From contig NZ_SMBY01000006.1 of the NCBI RefSeq assembly GCF_004342665.1, positions 1 to 64,000 on the forward strand: a DNA stretch of 64,000 nucleotides. The letters run 5' to 3'. Both the position numbers and the translations under genes were made by a program. The DNA comes from Samsonia erythrinae. GTDB lineage: Bacteria; Pseudomonadota; Gammaproteobacteria; Enterobacterales; Enterobacteriaceae. The notes below the pieces were generated by a model that ran no database searches, was not told the DNA's origin, and saw only the letters and a list, made by a program, of their open reading frames with translations. Positions 18,910 through 28,026 of the stretch are shown here, piece by piece. The first letter of the stretch is position 1. Each line of letters starts with the position of its first letter.

Positions 18910-20565
18910 ATGAAGAACTACAAAATAGGTACCCGGCTGGCCGGCGGTTTTGGCCTTCTCATTGCGCTGTCGCTGATCATGCTGACCAGCGGCATTTATC
19001 AACTCAACCAGGTGTCCCACAATACGCAGCAAATGATGCAGGAACCGCTGCGCAAAGAGCGATTGGCATCGGACTGGCATGCCACGCTGGTTGCGGGCGT
19101 CCAACGCAGTATGGCCGTCGCGCGTAGTAACGATGATTCACTGGTCGGGCTGTTTGCCGCCGAAAATGCCCGCGCCAGCAAAGAAAGCAGCAAGCGGCAG
19201 GCGCAGTTCGCCAACCTGATCGCCACGCCCGAAGAACGCGCCTTATTCGACAAGGTCGGCGAATATCGTCAGTTTTACATCCAAAAACGCGATGCCATTA
19301 TCACGGAAAAAGGGGCGGGTCATGTCGATCGCGCCAGAGCGTTGTTCGATGATGAGTTCATCCCCGCCGCCAAGGGTTATCTGATGAGCGTAGAAGCTTT
19401 GCGCGACCATCAGCGCGCCAGCATCGACGAGATGGGACGAGATATCCATGCCGGCGCCGAACGCGGCGATCTGATCCTTGCCATCACGGGCATTGTGAGC
19501 GCCATTGTTGGCGTGCTGGTCGCCTGGGCGCTTACTCGCAGCATCGTACAGCCGCTGGCGCGAGCCGTTCACGCGACGCAGGCCGTAGCGGCGGGAGATT
19601 TGACGCATAACATCCAGCCGGAAGGACGAGATGAGGCGTCCCAACTGCTACGCGCACTGCAAGACATGACGGTGCGCTTGCGTACTATCGTCGGCGAGGT
19701 TCGTCAGGGCGCCGAGTCCATCGCCGGAGCCTCTTCACAGATAGCCGCAGGCAACATTGACTTATCCAGCCGCACGGAAGAACAGGCCAGCGCGCTACAG
19801 GAAACGGCAGCCGCCATTGAGCAGTTCAGTTCGACGGTCAGGCAAAACGCCGATAACGCTCGTCAGGCGAATCAGTTAGCTCAAGCCACCCGTCAGCAAG
19901 CCCTGTCGGGCGGGAAAGGGGTGGCGGAAGTGGTGGAAACCATGAGCGCGATCGACGCTTCATCTCAAAAGATCGTCGATATCATCGGCGTCATCGACAG
20001 CATTGCATTCCAGACCAACATTCTGGCGCTGAATGCCGCCGTGGAAGCCGCTCGTGCGGGTGAGCAAGGTCGCGGCTTCGCCGTCGTCGCCAGCGAAGTA
20101 CGCAATCTGGCGCAGCGCAGCGCTTCCGCCGCCAAGGAGATCAAAGAACTTATCGATCGTTCAGTCCAGATCGTGGGGACGGGGAACCGGCTGGTGATAC
20201 AAGCGGGAACGTCGATACAGGATGTCGTTAACAGCGTGCATAAAGTCAGCGATCTGGTAGGGGAAATCAGTTCCGCCAGCAGCGAACAAACGCAGGGCAT
20301 CGATCAGGTAAACGTTGCGGTGAACCAGATGGAAGCGACCACCCAGCAAAACGCCTCTCTGGTGCATGAGGCCGCCGCGGCCACGCAGTCTCTGCAACAG
20401 CAAGCCGCCCAGTTGTCCCTCGTGGTCAGCCAGTTCCGATTAGATCACGGCCCTAAACCGGCGGCTTCGCCAACGACGACGCCCCCGTTAGCCCTTCAGT
20501 CCGCACTGGCTGCACCGGGTACAAAGAACGCGACGGCCAGCGAAGGCGAGTGGACATCTTTCTGA
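18910..20565 (+). CDS. Methyl-accepting chemotaxis protein
   Basis: A 551-residue transmembrane chemoreceptor. TM1 is at about residues 11-32, followed by a periplasmic four-helix-bundle sensor domain to about 185 (with [15 protein letters not shown]), TM2 at about 188-210, HAMP, then a long coiled-coil signalling domain with the hairpin tip [20 protein letters not shown] (20 residues of the highly conserved region). The C-terminus ends EWTSF, resembling the NWETF tether for CheR/CheB. The ligand cannot be told from sequence. It stands alone, without che genes. The ribosome site is weak. Confidence 0.93.
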   Translation: MKNYKIGTRLAGGFGLLIALSLIMLTSGIYQLNQVSHNTQQMMQEPLRKERLASDWHATLVAGVQRSMAVARSNDDSLVGLFAAENARASKESSKRQAQFANLIATPEERALFDKVGEYRQFYIQKRDAIITEKGAGHVDRARALFDDEFIPAAKGYLMSVEALRDHQRASIDEMGRDIHAGAERGDLILAITGIVSAIVGVLVAWALTRSIVQPLARAVHATQAVAAGDLTHNIQPEGRDEASQLLRALQDMTVRLRTIVGEVRQGAESIAGASSQIAAGNIDLSSRTEEQASALQETAAAIEQFSSTVRQNADNARQANQLAQATRQQALSGGKGVAEVVETMSAIDASSQKIVDIIGVIDSIAFQTNILALNAAVEAARAGEQGRGFAVVASEVRNLAQRSASAAKEIKELIDRSVQIVGTGNRLVIQAGTSIQDVVNSVHKVSDLVGEISSASSEQTQGIDQVNVAVNQMEATTQQNASLVHEAAAATQSLQQQAAQLSLVVSQFRLDHGPKPAASPTTTPPLALQSALAAPGTKNATASEGEWTSF

Positions 20566-20720
20566 TGTGATGGCGGGAGATTCAGCCCACCGCAGTGCGG
20601 CGCGCAGAGTGCCGCACCGTCCTCAAGCGTCAGGGGGCTGAGAAGATACCGCGAGATACCACCGCAGGCCGGGAGTTAGTTCCTGATACGGAGGGCCGAC
20701 GGAAAAAACGTCGGCGATGC

Positions 20721-21488
20721 CTACACCAGCTTACCCTGAAAAATGGGCACAGAGTCAAAGAGATAACCGTCAAACTCCGGCGCATCGGCGTCAGAGATTT
20801 CCATCAGCGTATTTTTGACGTTTTCGAGGTGTTCCCACATGGCCTGATAAGCTCCGGACACATCACGACGCCGTAGCGCCGCCAGAATGGCCTGATGATC
20901 CGCCAACCATTTCAGGCGATAGCCCTGCGTTCCAACGTGGGTGTAGAGCTGTTGCCAGAGCGCATTATCATCGCGGCACGCCCAGATATTGCTAACCGTT
21001 TCCAGTAACATCTGGTTTTGCGTCGCGCCAGCGATTTGCAGATGAAACAGACGATCGTAATCGCCACGGTAATCCTTTTCGGCAATGGCCGCCTGTTCCT
21101 GCTCCAGCGTCTTACGCAGATTTTCGATATCCGCCCGCGTGGCCATCCGCGCGGCAAATGCCGCAATATTGCTTTCCAGTAATTGGCGCGCCTGTAGCAT
21201 TTCAAACGCGCCGATACGATTTTTGCCGCCGTCCGCCGCCTCGTCGTCATTGGGCATACGCAACACATAAACCCCGGACCCCTGACGAATATCGACGGTC
21301 CCCTCCAGTTCAAGCATCAGCAGCGCTTCACGCACAATCGTCCGGCTGACGCCATAGATTTCCGCAATATTGCGCTCAGGGGGAAGGCGGGAGCCGACGG
21401 GGTAATCTCCCGCCTGAATCTTCCGGCGTAAATCACAGCCAATTTCCTGATATTGCTTCTTCTCTTGCAGAACCACATCCTTCGCCAC
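20721..21488 (-). CDS. uxuR: GntR/FadR-family regulator, UxuR-like
   Basis: A 255-residue GntR-type repressor. The winged HTH at residues 15-80 carries VGSRLPPERNIAEIYGVSRT; the FCD effector domain starts near 95 (FEMLQARQLLESNIAAFAAR) and the C-terminus FDGYLFDSVPIF closely resembles E. coli UxuR, the fructuronate-responsive repressor of hexuronate genes. ExuR is the nearest alternative. No uxuA/uxuB gene is adjacent; instead it sits 120 bp downstream of the PTS cluster, so it is an orphan regulator here, probably acting elsewhere. Confidence 0.75.
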   Translation of the reverse strand: MAKDVVLQEKKQYQEIGCDLRRKIQAGDYPVGSRLPPERNIAEIYGVSRTIVREALLMLELEGTVDIRQGSGVYVLRMPNDDEAADGGKNRIGAFEMLQARQLLESNIAAFAARMATRADIENLRKTLEQEQAAIAEKDYRGDYDRLFHLQIAGATQNQMLLETVSNIWACRDDNALWQQLYTHVGTQGYRLKWLADHQAILAALRRRDVSGAYQAMWEHLENVKNTLMEISDADAPEFDGYLFDSVPIFQGKLV

Positions 21489-21520
21489 GCTTTCACCCTA
21501 CATACACTGGTCGCTCTGTA

Positions 21521-21539
21521 TGCGGGCGTCGCGCCCGCA
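21521..21539. terminator. GC-rich hairpin downstream of the PTS IIB gene
   Basis: Perfect 8-bp stem TGCGGGCG / CGCCCGCA with a 3-base loop, 70 bp after the IIB stop and before uxuR. There is no U-run, so this is a possible terminator or processing site only. Confidence 0.3.
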
Positions 21540-21609
21540 CGAATTGATACCCTGAGGTCTATTCACTCATCCGGCTTGCTCCCACGCGTACTGACATCAC
21601 GGTGGCGCG

Positions 21610-21927
21610 CTAGTCTACCAAACTCAACGCCTGATCGAGTACTTTTGCGCCATTTAATGTGCCATAGGCAACCGGATCGATCACCGCGATAGGGATCTGA
21701 TAGCTCTCCGTCAGCTTCTTGTTCTCCGCCAGTTTAAAGCGCACCTGCGGCCCCAGCAAAACCGCGATAATCTCGCCACCATAGTCCTGTAGCTCGTCCC
21801 GCAGGTTCTGTTCCGGGATCGCATAGATCTTCAGCGCCATGCCCCGCGCTTGCGCCTCCTTCTCCATTTTGGTGACCACCAGTGAGGTCGACATGCCTGC
21901 CGAGCAGGCCAGTAGGATTCTCTTCAT
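21610..21927 (-). CDS. PTS lactose/cellobiose-type EIIB
   Basis: A 105-residue EIIB domain protein. The phosphorylated cysteine is C8 in LLACSAGMSTSL; VLLGPQVRFKL and the C-terminus YGTLNGAKVLDQAL are typical of the CelA/ChbB family. It passes phosphate from EIIA to the sugar bound by EIIC. The start at 21927 has GAGGAA upstream; the frame reaches 21960 but that overlaps nothing useful. Third in a minus operon after EIIC and the GH1 enzyme, 29 bp after the latter. Confidence 0.92.
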   Translation of the reverse strand: MKRILLACSAGMSTSLVVTKMEKEAQARGMALKIYAIPEQNLRDELQDYGGEIIAVLLGPQVRFKLAENKKLTESYQIPIAVIDPVAYGTLNGAKVLDQALSLVD

Positions 21928-21956
21928 GTGCTGTTCCTCATTTTGGGTATCTGCAC

Positions 21957-23393
21957 TCACTTCTCTTCATCATCCAGCGTCAATTCAAGCCGGCGCGTAT
22001 CATGTAACTGACGAAACCAGGCGGCGGATTTTTTCGGCCGACGCCGCCGATCCTGTTCCAGATCGATTTCAATCAGGCCGTAGCGGTTTTTAAACGCGTT
22101 CATCGGCGACACGTTGTCGGTGAACGCCCACAGCATATAGCCGCGGCAGTTCGCCCCTTCTTCCTTCGCTTTCAGCGCCCAGTAAAGGTGTTCGGCAATA
22201 AAGTCGATGCGGTAGTCGTCTTGAATCACGCCCGCGTCGTCTTTAAAGCGTGCTTCGTTCTCGATACCGATGCCGTTTTCCGCCACGAACCACGGCGCAT
22301 TGCCGTATTCCTGCGCCATACGTTTCGCCATGTCGTAAATGATTTTGGGGTTGATCTCCCAGCCGCGTGAGGTGTTCATACGACGTCCCGGCAGCTCAAA
22401 ATGCTCGTAGTAGCAGGCCGGATGGAATGGCGTGTCCTTGTTCCACTCGCGGCTGGGCGCTTTTACCCGGTGCGGGTAATACAGGTTGATCCCCACCTCA
22501 TCGACCGTATTGTCGCGAATGATCGCCAGCTCTTCTTCCGTGTAATCCCACTTCACCTGATGTTGCGCCAGCAGCGCCATCAGCTCCGCCGGATATTCCC
22601 CTTTCAGCGCCGGATCGAGAAAAACCCGGTTATAGAACAGATCGTAAAGGTGCGCCGCCTTCACATCGTGCGCCGCACGGGATCGCGGATAGGTCACTTC
22701 AGGATTGAGGATCACGCCAATCGAGCCGCCTTGCCGGTGATAGCCCTGCTGGCGAAAACGCTGTACCACTTTTGCACTCGCCAGGTTTTTATGGTGATTC
22801 CACAGCATCCAGGTGTGCGTATTCTGCTCATAAGGATAACGCTGTGCGTCCAGATAAACGCGCGTCTGCACCACAATGGGTTCATTGAAGGTAAACCAAC
22901 GCTTCACTTTGCCGGCGTAGCGGGCAAACACGGCATCGGCGTACAGAACAAACCACTCCACCACCTGCTTTGATGACCACCCCTGATATTTCTCCAACAG
23001 GTAGGCAGGTAGTTCGTAATGTTCAAGGCAGATCATCGGTTCGATTCCCTGCCGGTGCATTTCATCCAGAAACTTATCGATATAGGCCGCATACGCCTCG
23101 TCCACCACGCCTTTTTCATAGTCCAGCATAAAGCGCGACCAGTTAATTGACGTGCGATAGTGCGTCAGCCCCGCCTGCTTCATCAGCGCGACATCTTCGC
23201 GGTAGCGGTTAAAGAAATCTGTCGCTTTCGCCGGGCCGTAGCCGTTGTGCCATACCTGACGGTCCTGCTTGTACCAAAGGTCCAGATAGGAATCCTGCCC
23301 GGCTTTCTTACCGCTCCATCCTTCCGTTTGCCATGCCGACGCCGCCGCGCCCAACATGAAATCAGACGGAATAGTGAGTGAAACCTTACTCAT
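21957..23393 (-). CDS. GH1 6-phospho-beta-glucosidase
   Basis: A 478-residue glycoside hydrolase family 1 enzyme expected to split a phosphorylated beta-glucoside (cellobiose-6-P, arbutin-P or salicin-P) delivered by the PTS. The acid/base Glu is E171 in TFNEP and the nucleophile E372 in VAENGIGIE. The N-terminal FMLGAAASAWQTEG and the C-terminal WAFTDNVSPMNAFKNRYGLI complete the barrel. It lies between EIIC and EIIB, 25 bp from EIIC. Which glucoside is used cannot be read from sequence. Confidence 0.92.
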   Translation of the reverse strand: MSKVSLTIPSDFMLGAAASAWQTEGWSGKKAGQDSYLDLWYKQDRQVWHNGYGPAKATDFFNRYREDVALMKQAGLTHYRTSINWSRFMLDYEKGVVDEAYAAYIDKFLDEMHRQGIEPMICLEHYELPAYLLEKYQGWSSKQVVEWFVLYADAVFARYAGKVKRWFTFNEPIVVQTRVYLDAQRYPYEQNTHTWMLWNHHKNLASAKVVQRFRQQGYHRQGGSIGVILNPEVTYPRSRAAHDVKAAHLYDLFYNRVFLDPALKGEYPAELMALLAQHQVKWDYTEEELAIIRDNTVDEVGINLYYPHRVKAPSREWNKDTPFHPACYYEHFELPGRRMNTSRGWEINPKIIYDMAKRMAQEYGNAPWFVAENGIGIENEARFKDDAGVIQDDYRIDFIAEHLYWALKAKEEGANCRGYMLWAFTDNVSPMNAFKNRYGLIEIDLEQDRRRRPKKSAAWFRQLHDTRRLELTLDDEEK

Positions 23394-23417
23394 GCATTAC
23401 CTCTCTTTTCATGTCTT

Positions 23418-24755
23418 TCAAGCGTGTTCTGCTGTGGATTGTTTTTCCGCTTCCCGCTGTGCCAGATCAGCACGGCGGGATGCCACCTTCACGAACGGCA
23501 GATAGATAAGCGTGGCGACAAGGATGCACACGATCTGTGTCACGACCGCGCCCATTGAGCCGGCCGTCGACAGCCAGGCGTTAATAATCGGCGGCGTCGT
23601 CCACGGCACCATGACCACCGCTTTGCCTGCAAACCCCAGACTGGTGGCGAAATACCCAATCGTGCCGGTGACTAACGGTGTGACGATGAAGGGGATCGCC
23701 AGAATCGGGTTGAGCATAATCGGCATACCAAAAATGACCGGCTCATTAATATTGAACACGCACGGACCGAAAGAGATTTTCGCAATCTCCTTCATCTCTT
23801 TACGTTTGGAGGCAATCATCACCGCCAGCAGCAGGCCAATCGTCAGGCCGGAACCGCCAATGCTCATGTACACGTCCCAGAACGGCATCGTGATAATGTT
23901 AGGCACCTCATGCCCCTGCTCGAACGCGGTCATATTGACGGCAATCGCCCCCAGCAACAGCGGCTCACGAATCGGCTTAATCATCTGGTTGCCGTGGATC
24001 CCGATAACCCAGAACAGTTGGGCGACAAACATCAGCACCAGTAAACCGGGCAGGCTCTGCACCACCGATTCCAGCGGCTGTTGCACGACCTGATAGACGG
24101 CGTCATACAGGTACATGCCCGTCACCCGATGAAACACAAAACCAAAGGTGGCGATAGCGACAACCGTGATAATAGAAGGGAACAGGGCGGAAAAAGAGGC
24201 CGAGACGTTAGGCGGCACGCTGTCCGGCATTTTAATGCGCAGCCCATCGACACGCTCCAACCGGGTATACATTTCGACTGACAGGATGGCGATGAACATC
24301 CCCAAAAACAGGCTCTTGGTATCGGAAAACTGTTTCGCCAGCACATCTTTGACCACCATCATCTGGCCGTTCACGGCCATCTCGATCGTGGTGGGGGTGA
24401 CGGCAATAAAGCAGATCACCGCCAGCAGGCCGGGGAACAGACCGCGCGATCCATTAATTTTCCCAAGTTCGATGCCAATCAGGAAAACGGCGCCAATCGT
24501 CAGAAAACTGAGCGTGGCATAGTTGATACCGCTCATGATCGGCTTGAGTTCCGCCAGAAACGAAAACAGGGAAAAACTGGCCAGACCATTTTTCGGATCC
24601 AGCACCATGTTGGAAATCAGGACGGAAAACGCGCCGACGATAATCACCGGCATCAGCGTAATAAAGGATGCCTTAATCGCCATAATGTAGCGCAGGCTAT
24701 TAAATTTATTGGCAAAGGAGCCCAATGAATCAATCAGTTGGTCCTTAAATGACAT
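23418..24755 (-). CDS. PTS lactose/cellobiose-type EIIC permease
   Basis: A 445-residue integral membrane EIIC with about ten hydrophobic segments. WVIGIHGNQMIKPI, PFWDVYMSIGGSGLTIGLLL, FGPCVFNINEPVIFGMPIML and VPWTTPPIINAWLST are signatures of the CelB/ChbC family. It is the first gene of the minus operon EIIC-GH1-EIIB and is divergent from the EIIA gene across a 249-bp promoter region carrying repeated palindromic sites. EIIA, EIIB and EIIC are separate polypeptides here. Confidence 0.94.
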   Translation of the reverse strand: MSFKDQLIDSLGSFANKFNSLRYIMAIKASFITLMPVIIVGAFSVLISNMVLDPKNGLASFSLFSFLAELKPIMSGINYATLSFLTIGAVFLIGIELGKINGSRGLFPGLLAVICFIAVTPTTIEMAVNGQMMVVKDVLAKQFSDTKSLFLGMFIAILSVEMYTRLERVDGLRIKMPDSVPPNVSASFSALFPSIITVVAIATFGFVFHRVTGMYLYDAVYQVVQQPLESVVQSLPGLLVLMFVAQLFWVIGIHGNQMIKPIREPLLLGAIAVNMTAFEQGHEVPNIITMPFWDVYMSIGGSGLTIGLLLAVMIASKRKEMKEIAKISFGPCVFNINEPVIFGMPIMLNPILAIPFIVTPLVTGTIGYFATSLGFAGKAVVMVPWTTPPIINAWLSTAGSMGAVVTQIVCILVATLIYLPFVKVASRRADLAQREAEKQSTAEHA

Positions 24756-24846
24756 AACACCACCTCTTTCATCATATTGTTATATCGTGCTTGACACGCG
24801 GGATGGCCGTTACGCGTAGGGTAAATGCAGGTACCGCGCTTGCGCG

Positions 24847-24955
24847 TTTGGCATACCAAAAATCAACTATAACGAATTATTTTTCTGTGACAGGACTCTC
24901 ACAAGACGATATTGGAATTCCAATATGATGAAAGTGTGATTTTTGGCATACCATA
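24847..24955. promoter_or_regulatory. Operator cluster in the divergent PTS promoter region
   Basis: Two near-identical sites, TTTGGCATACCAAA (24847-24860) and TTTGGCATACCATA (24942-24955), flank an 18-bp perfect palindrome, ATATTGGAATTCCAATAT (24909-24926). The two outer sites are 95 bp apart, about nine helical turns. They are good candidates for binding by the adjacent LacI-family regulator with looping; the central palindrome may be a second operator type. Assignment to a protein is inference. Confidence 0.6.
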
Positions 24956-25004
24956 AATCCATTCGCTGATGCCCTACTCTTAACAATATAAGGAACAGCC
25001 AGCC

Positions 25005-25349
25005 GTGAAAGAGACAACCCCCCTTCCTGCATTCGATATGGAACAAACGGTAATGGAGCTATTGATCAACGCCGGCGAAGCTCGCTCGCATGCGATGATG
25101 GCCATTCAGGCCGCACGTCAACACGCATGGCAGCAGGCTGATGAACTGCTCGCCGCCTCGCTGGAGGCAGCCCGCGCGGCCCATCGCGTTCAAACACAGC
25201 TAATCGGGTTGGATGAAGGAGAAGGAAAAGTGCCCGTCAATCTGATCATGGTGCACGCTCAGGATCATTTGATGACCGCCATGCTATGCCGCGATTTGGC
25301 GGAAGAAATCGTCTTATTGCGCCGTGAAATGGCCGTATCACAAAACTGA
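25005..25349 (+). CDS. PTS lactose/cellobiose-type EIIA
   Basis: A 114-residue helical EIIA (CelC/ChbA/LacF family). The phosphohistidine is H84 in MVHAQDHLMTAM, preceded by typical three-helix heptads (INAGEARSHAMMAIQAAR). It takes phosphate from HPr and gives it to EIIB. Transcribed away from EIIC-GH1-EIIB and followed by the regulator gene, with which it probably forms an operon (133 bp gap). Splitting EIIA from the rest by a divergent promoter is somewhat unusual for this family. Confidence 0.93.
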   Translation: MKETTPLPAFDMEQTVMELLINAGEARSHAMMAIQAARQHAWQQADELLAASLEAARAAHRVQTQLIGLDEGEGKVPVNLIMVHAQDHLMTAMLCRDLAEEIVLLRREMAVSQN

Positions 25350-25482
25350 AAAAATCTGGCGAGGAAACGTATATCCGCCGCTAAATCTCACTCCGGACGT
25401 GTGGTATGATTTTCATCACGCGGCGAGACAGGAAACGAAAAGGCGTTTTCCGTCCGTCATCATGTTCATAAGGATAGACGCC

Positions 25483-26496
25483 ATGAAAACCATGCTTGAG
25501 GTAGCCAAGCGCGCGCGCGTATCCAAAGCCACGGTATCACGGGTACTGAATGGCACCGGTCAGGTCAAACAGGCAACGCGTGATGCGGTTTTTCAGGCGA
25601 TGGAAGAACTCGGCTATCGCCCTAACTTTCTGGCGCGCGCGCTGGCTCACCGCACGTCAAACAGCATCGGTCTCGTCATTTCGAATTTCGACGGTCCCTA
25701 CTTTGGCCGTCTGCTGCGCCGCGCCGCCGAAATGGCGGAAAGCCACGGTAAGCACCTGATCGTCACCGACGGGCACAATACGCCACAGGATGAACAGAGT
25801 GCCGTGCAGCTTCTGGCCGACCGGCAGTGCGACGCCATTATTCTCTATACCCGCTATATGTCCGAAACGGATCTTATGGCGCTGCTCAACACCCTGAGCA
25901 TACCGATGATCGTCATGAATCGCGATCTGCCTCAGGCGCGGGATCGCTGCATTTTCTTCCGCCAACAGCAAGCCGCGTTTGATGTGGTGAATTACCTGAT
26001 CGGACAAGGACACCGCGAAATCGCCTTCATCACCGCGCTAATGCAAACGCCGACGGCGCAAGCGCGGCTCGCAGGCTATCAGCAGGCGCTAACGGCCAAT
26101 CACATCGCACCTGAACCACGCCGCATCGCCTACGGCACCAGCATGGTCGATAGCGGCTATCAGGCTGCGCGCGAGCTACTGGAAAACGGCATTGATTTCA
26201 GCGCCCTGTTCGTCAGTAATGACCATATGGCGATTGGCGCCATGAAAGCCCTCTATGAAGCGGGGAAAAAATTGCCGCAGGACGTCTCTCTCTTCGGCTT
26301 TGACGATGAACCCAGCGCGGCTTTTCTTCATCCCGCGCTCTCCACCGTCTACATGCCGATTGAAGAGATGATCGCCACCGCCATTACGCAGGTGCTGGCT
26401 CTGGTTGCAGATAAGCCGGTCGAACCGCTGCAACCTTTTACTGGCGAACTGAAGCTACGTGAGTCGGTACAGAAAGGACCATACTTTACCGTCTGA
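25483..26496 (+). CDS. LacI-family repressor (AscG-like) of the PTS cluster
   Basis: A 337-residue LacI/GalR regulator. The N-terminal HTH (MLEVAKRARVSKATVSRVLN) is followed by the hinge and a periplasmic-binding-like effector domain (SNSIGLVISNFDGPYFGRLL; VSNDHMAIGAMKALYEAGKK; LFGFDDEPSAAFLHPALST). Overall it most resembles AscG of E. coli, the repressor of a beta-glucoside PTS. The start at 25483 (MKTMLEV) follows AAGGA; a 53-codon frame extension overlaps EIIA and is rejected. It likely controls both arms of the divergent cluster and may respond to GalR-type sugars. Confidence 0.88.
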   Translation: MKTMLEVAKRARVSKATVSRVLNGTGQVKQATRDAVFQAMEELGYRPNFLARALAHRTSNSIGLVISNFDGPYFGRLLRRAAEMAESHGKHLIVTDGHNTPQDEQSAVQLLADRQCDAIILYTRYMSETDLMALLNTLSIPMIVMNRDLPQARDRCIFFRQQQAAFDVVNYLIGQGHREIAFITALMQTPTAQARLAGYQQALTANHIAPEPRRIAYGTSMVDSGYQAARELLENGIDFSALFVSNDHMAIGAMKALYEAGKKLPQDVSLFGFDDEPSAAFLHPALSTVYMPIEEMIATAITQVLALVADKPVEPLQPFTGELKLRESVQKGPYFTV

Positions 26497-26546
26497 TAAG
26501 ACACTTCAGCACGTCATTCACATAATGGGCATTCCCGTTTCACGCC

Positions 26547-27701
26547 TTAGTCATCGTCCAGTTGTACCGCGACGTAAAGCAAAAAACGATCGTCAAAATT
26601 TGCCAGATTGAGTCCTGTCAGTTCAGAAATACGCCGCAGTCGGTATTCCAGCGTATTTTTATGAATATAGAGTGCATTCGCAGTCACGGCGGCCTGTAAA
26701 TTATGCCTGAACCAGATATGCAGCGTTTTTCTAAATACCCCATTGTTATCCATCGCTTTTAAACGACGCAGTGGACGCACCAGTTCATTGGCCTGCCATC
26801 CTCCACGTAAGCTATCAAGCAGGACAGGTAACTCCATATCCTGATAGCAGTAGCATGGTGTGTCTGGCATGCGCTGCTTACCCACTTTCATCGTCGTTTT
26901 TGCCGTATGGTATGAACGTTCAACGCCGCCGTCACCGGGGAAAAAGTTGCCTAATGCCAGGCGCACACGCAGAGAACTTCCTTCTTGCAGCCGATGATAT
27001 AATTTTTCCATCCGCCGTTTATGTTCTTCGGGTTCCCATCTTTCCGCATGGATAAACGCAGGCTTAAGTACCACCATCTCAGTCAGAGAGACTATCGCCA
27101 TCAGGTCGTCTTTATCGGTTTCCATCAACAGTGACTGCAATTGCTGGAGTTCTGTCATCGCGGTGCTGACCCCCAGTTGCCCGCTGTCCAATTCAACAAC
27201 CATCGCAATCCGAGGCTTTTGCAGATCGACCCCTAATCGCTGCGCCCATTCGCACTGAGTAGCTGAATAGGCAGAACTGCGCACCAGACTGAGTACCAAC
27301 TCTTCTCGCAAACGGCTATTTTGTGCTAGTAGTTGGAGTAATCGCGCCTGTTCCAGCATCATTTCCGCCGCCATACAGACCAATTCGCCATACTGACGCA
27401 ATCTCGTCGGCGTCCCCGTTAGCCCGATCACACCGACAATATTCCCATTCAAGCGTAGCGGCAAATTAACACCTGGCTTGACACCCTGTAGCATATGCAC
27501 GGATGCGTCATCAATATTAACAACGCGTTCCTGAGTGAGCGCTAACAATGCACCTTCATGTATTTCGCCAACACGTTCCTTATCACCACTACCGATAATT
27601 CGCCCTCGTGCATCCATGACATTCACATTGCAATCAATAATCTGCATTGTCCTCGTCACAATAGAGCACGCCAATTTATCATCAAAATCATAGTCAGCCA
27701 T
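26547..27701 (-). CDS. cdaR: Sugar-diacid/glycerate activator CdaR
   Basis: A 384-residue CdaR-family activator. The N-terminal sugar-diacid recognition domain covers about residues 1-135 (IIDCNVNVMDARGRIIGSGD, NIVGVIGLTG, GELVCMAAEMMLEQ), then a GGDEF-like middle part and a C-terminal PucR-type HTH (ANALYIHKNTLEYRLRRISE). In E. coli CdaR activates genes for glucarate, galactarate and glycerate use, and glycerate is the inducer. Here it lies next to a gntP-glycerate kinase-pyruvate kinase operon, in keeping with that role. It has its own upstream region with inverted half-sites. Confidence 0.92.
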   Translation of the reverse strand: MADYDFDDKLACSIVTRTMQIIDCNVNVMDARGRIIGSGDKERVGEIHEGALLALTQERVVNIDDASVHMLQGVKPGVNLPLRLNGNIVGVIGLTGTPTRLRQYGELVCMAAEMMLEQARLLQLLAQNSRLREELVLSLVRSSAYSATQCEWAQRLGVDLQKPRIAMVVELDSGQLGVSTAMTELQQLQSLLMETDKDDLMAIVSLTEMVVLKPAFIHAERWEPEEHKRRMEKLYHRLQEGSSLRVRLALGNFFPGDGGVERSYHTAKTTMKVGKQRMPDTPCYCYQDMELPVLLDSLRGGWQANELVRPLRRLKAMDNNGVFRKTLHIWFRHNLQAAVTANALYIHKNTLEYRLRRISELTGLNLANFDDRFLLYVAVQLDDD

Positions 27702-28026
27702 AAATTATCCCCGGCGTAGGTGGCATAAAATATAACGTGAAAATCAAGCTCTCATTTAATGTCTATTTATCGTCATCATGTTTCACGTTAGTAAAACCAC
27801 TCCAATCATTATTATAAAAAAGAAAACAGCCACTCATTGTTTCCCGACGGGAATGAAAATCAACTTTAATTAGTTAAATTAACTGTTAGCAATCATTTAT
27901 GATCACCAACATAAAAAACCAAATAAAACCATCAATGAAAATGAATTAAAAGGTATTTTATACCTGAAACAATTCACATTTCAGGCACATAGCCAATGCA
28001 TTTGCAATTTAATATATGGCGATATA
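27702..28026. other. AT-rich region between the pyk stop and cdaR start
   Basis: About 325 bp without a gene, AT-rich. It contains the cdaR promoter (minus strand) and the inverted repeat described at 27733-27790. No clear terminator for pyk was recognised. Confidence 0.55.
27733..27790. promoter_or_regulatory. Inverted half-sites upstream of cdaR (candidate CdaR operator)
   Basis: TAACGTGAAA at 27733-27742 and its exact reverse complement TTTCACGTTA at 27781-27790, centres 48 bp apart, begin 32 bp upstream of the cdaR start. A similar pair in the same order occurs upstream of gntP. Autoregulation by CdaR is inferred. Confidence 0.5.
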
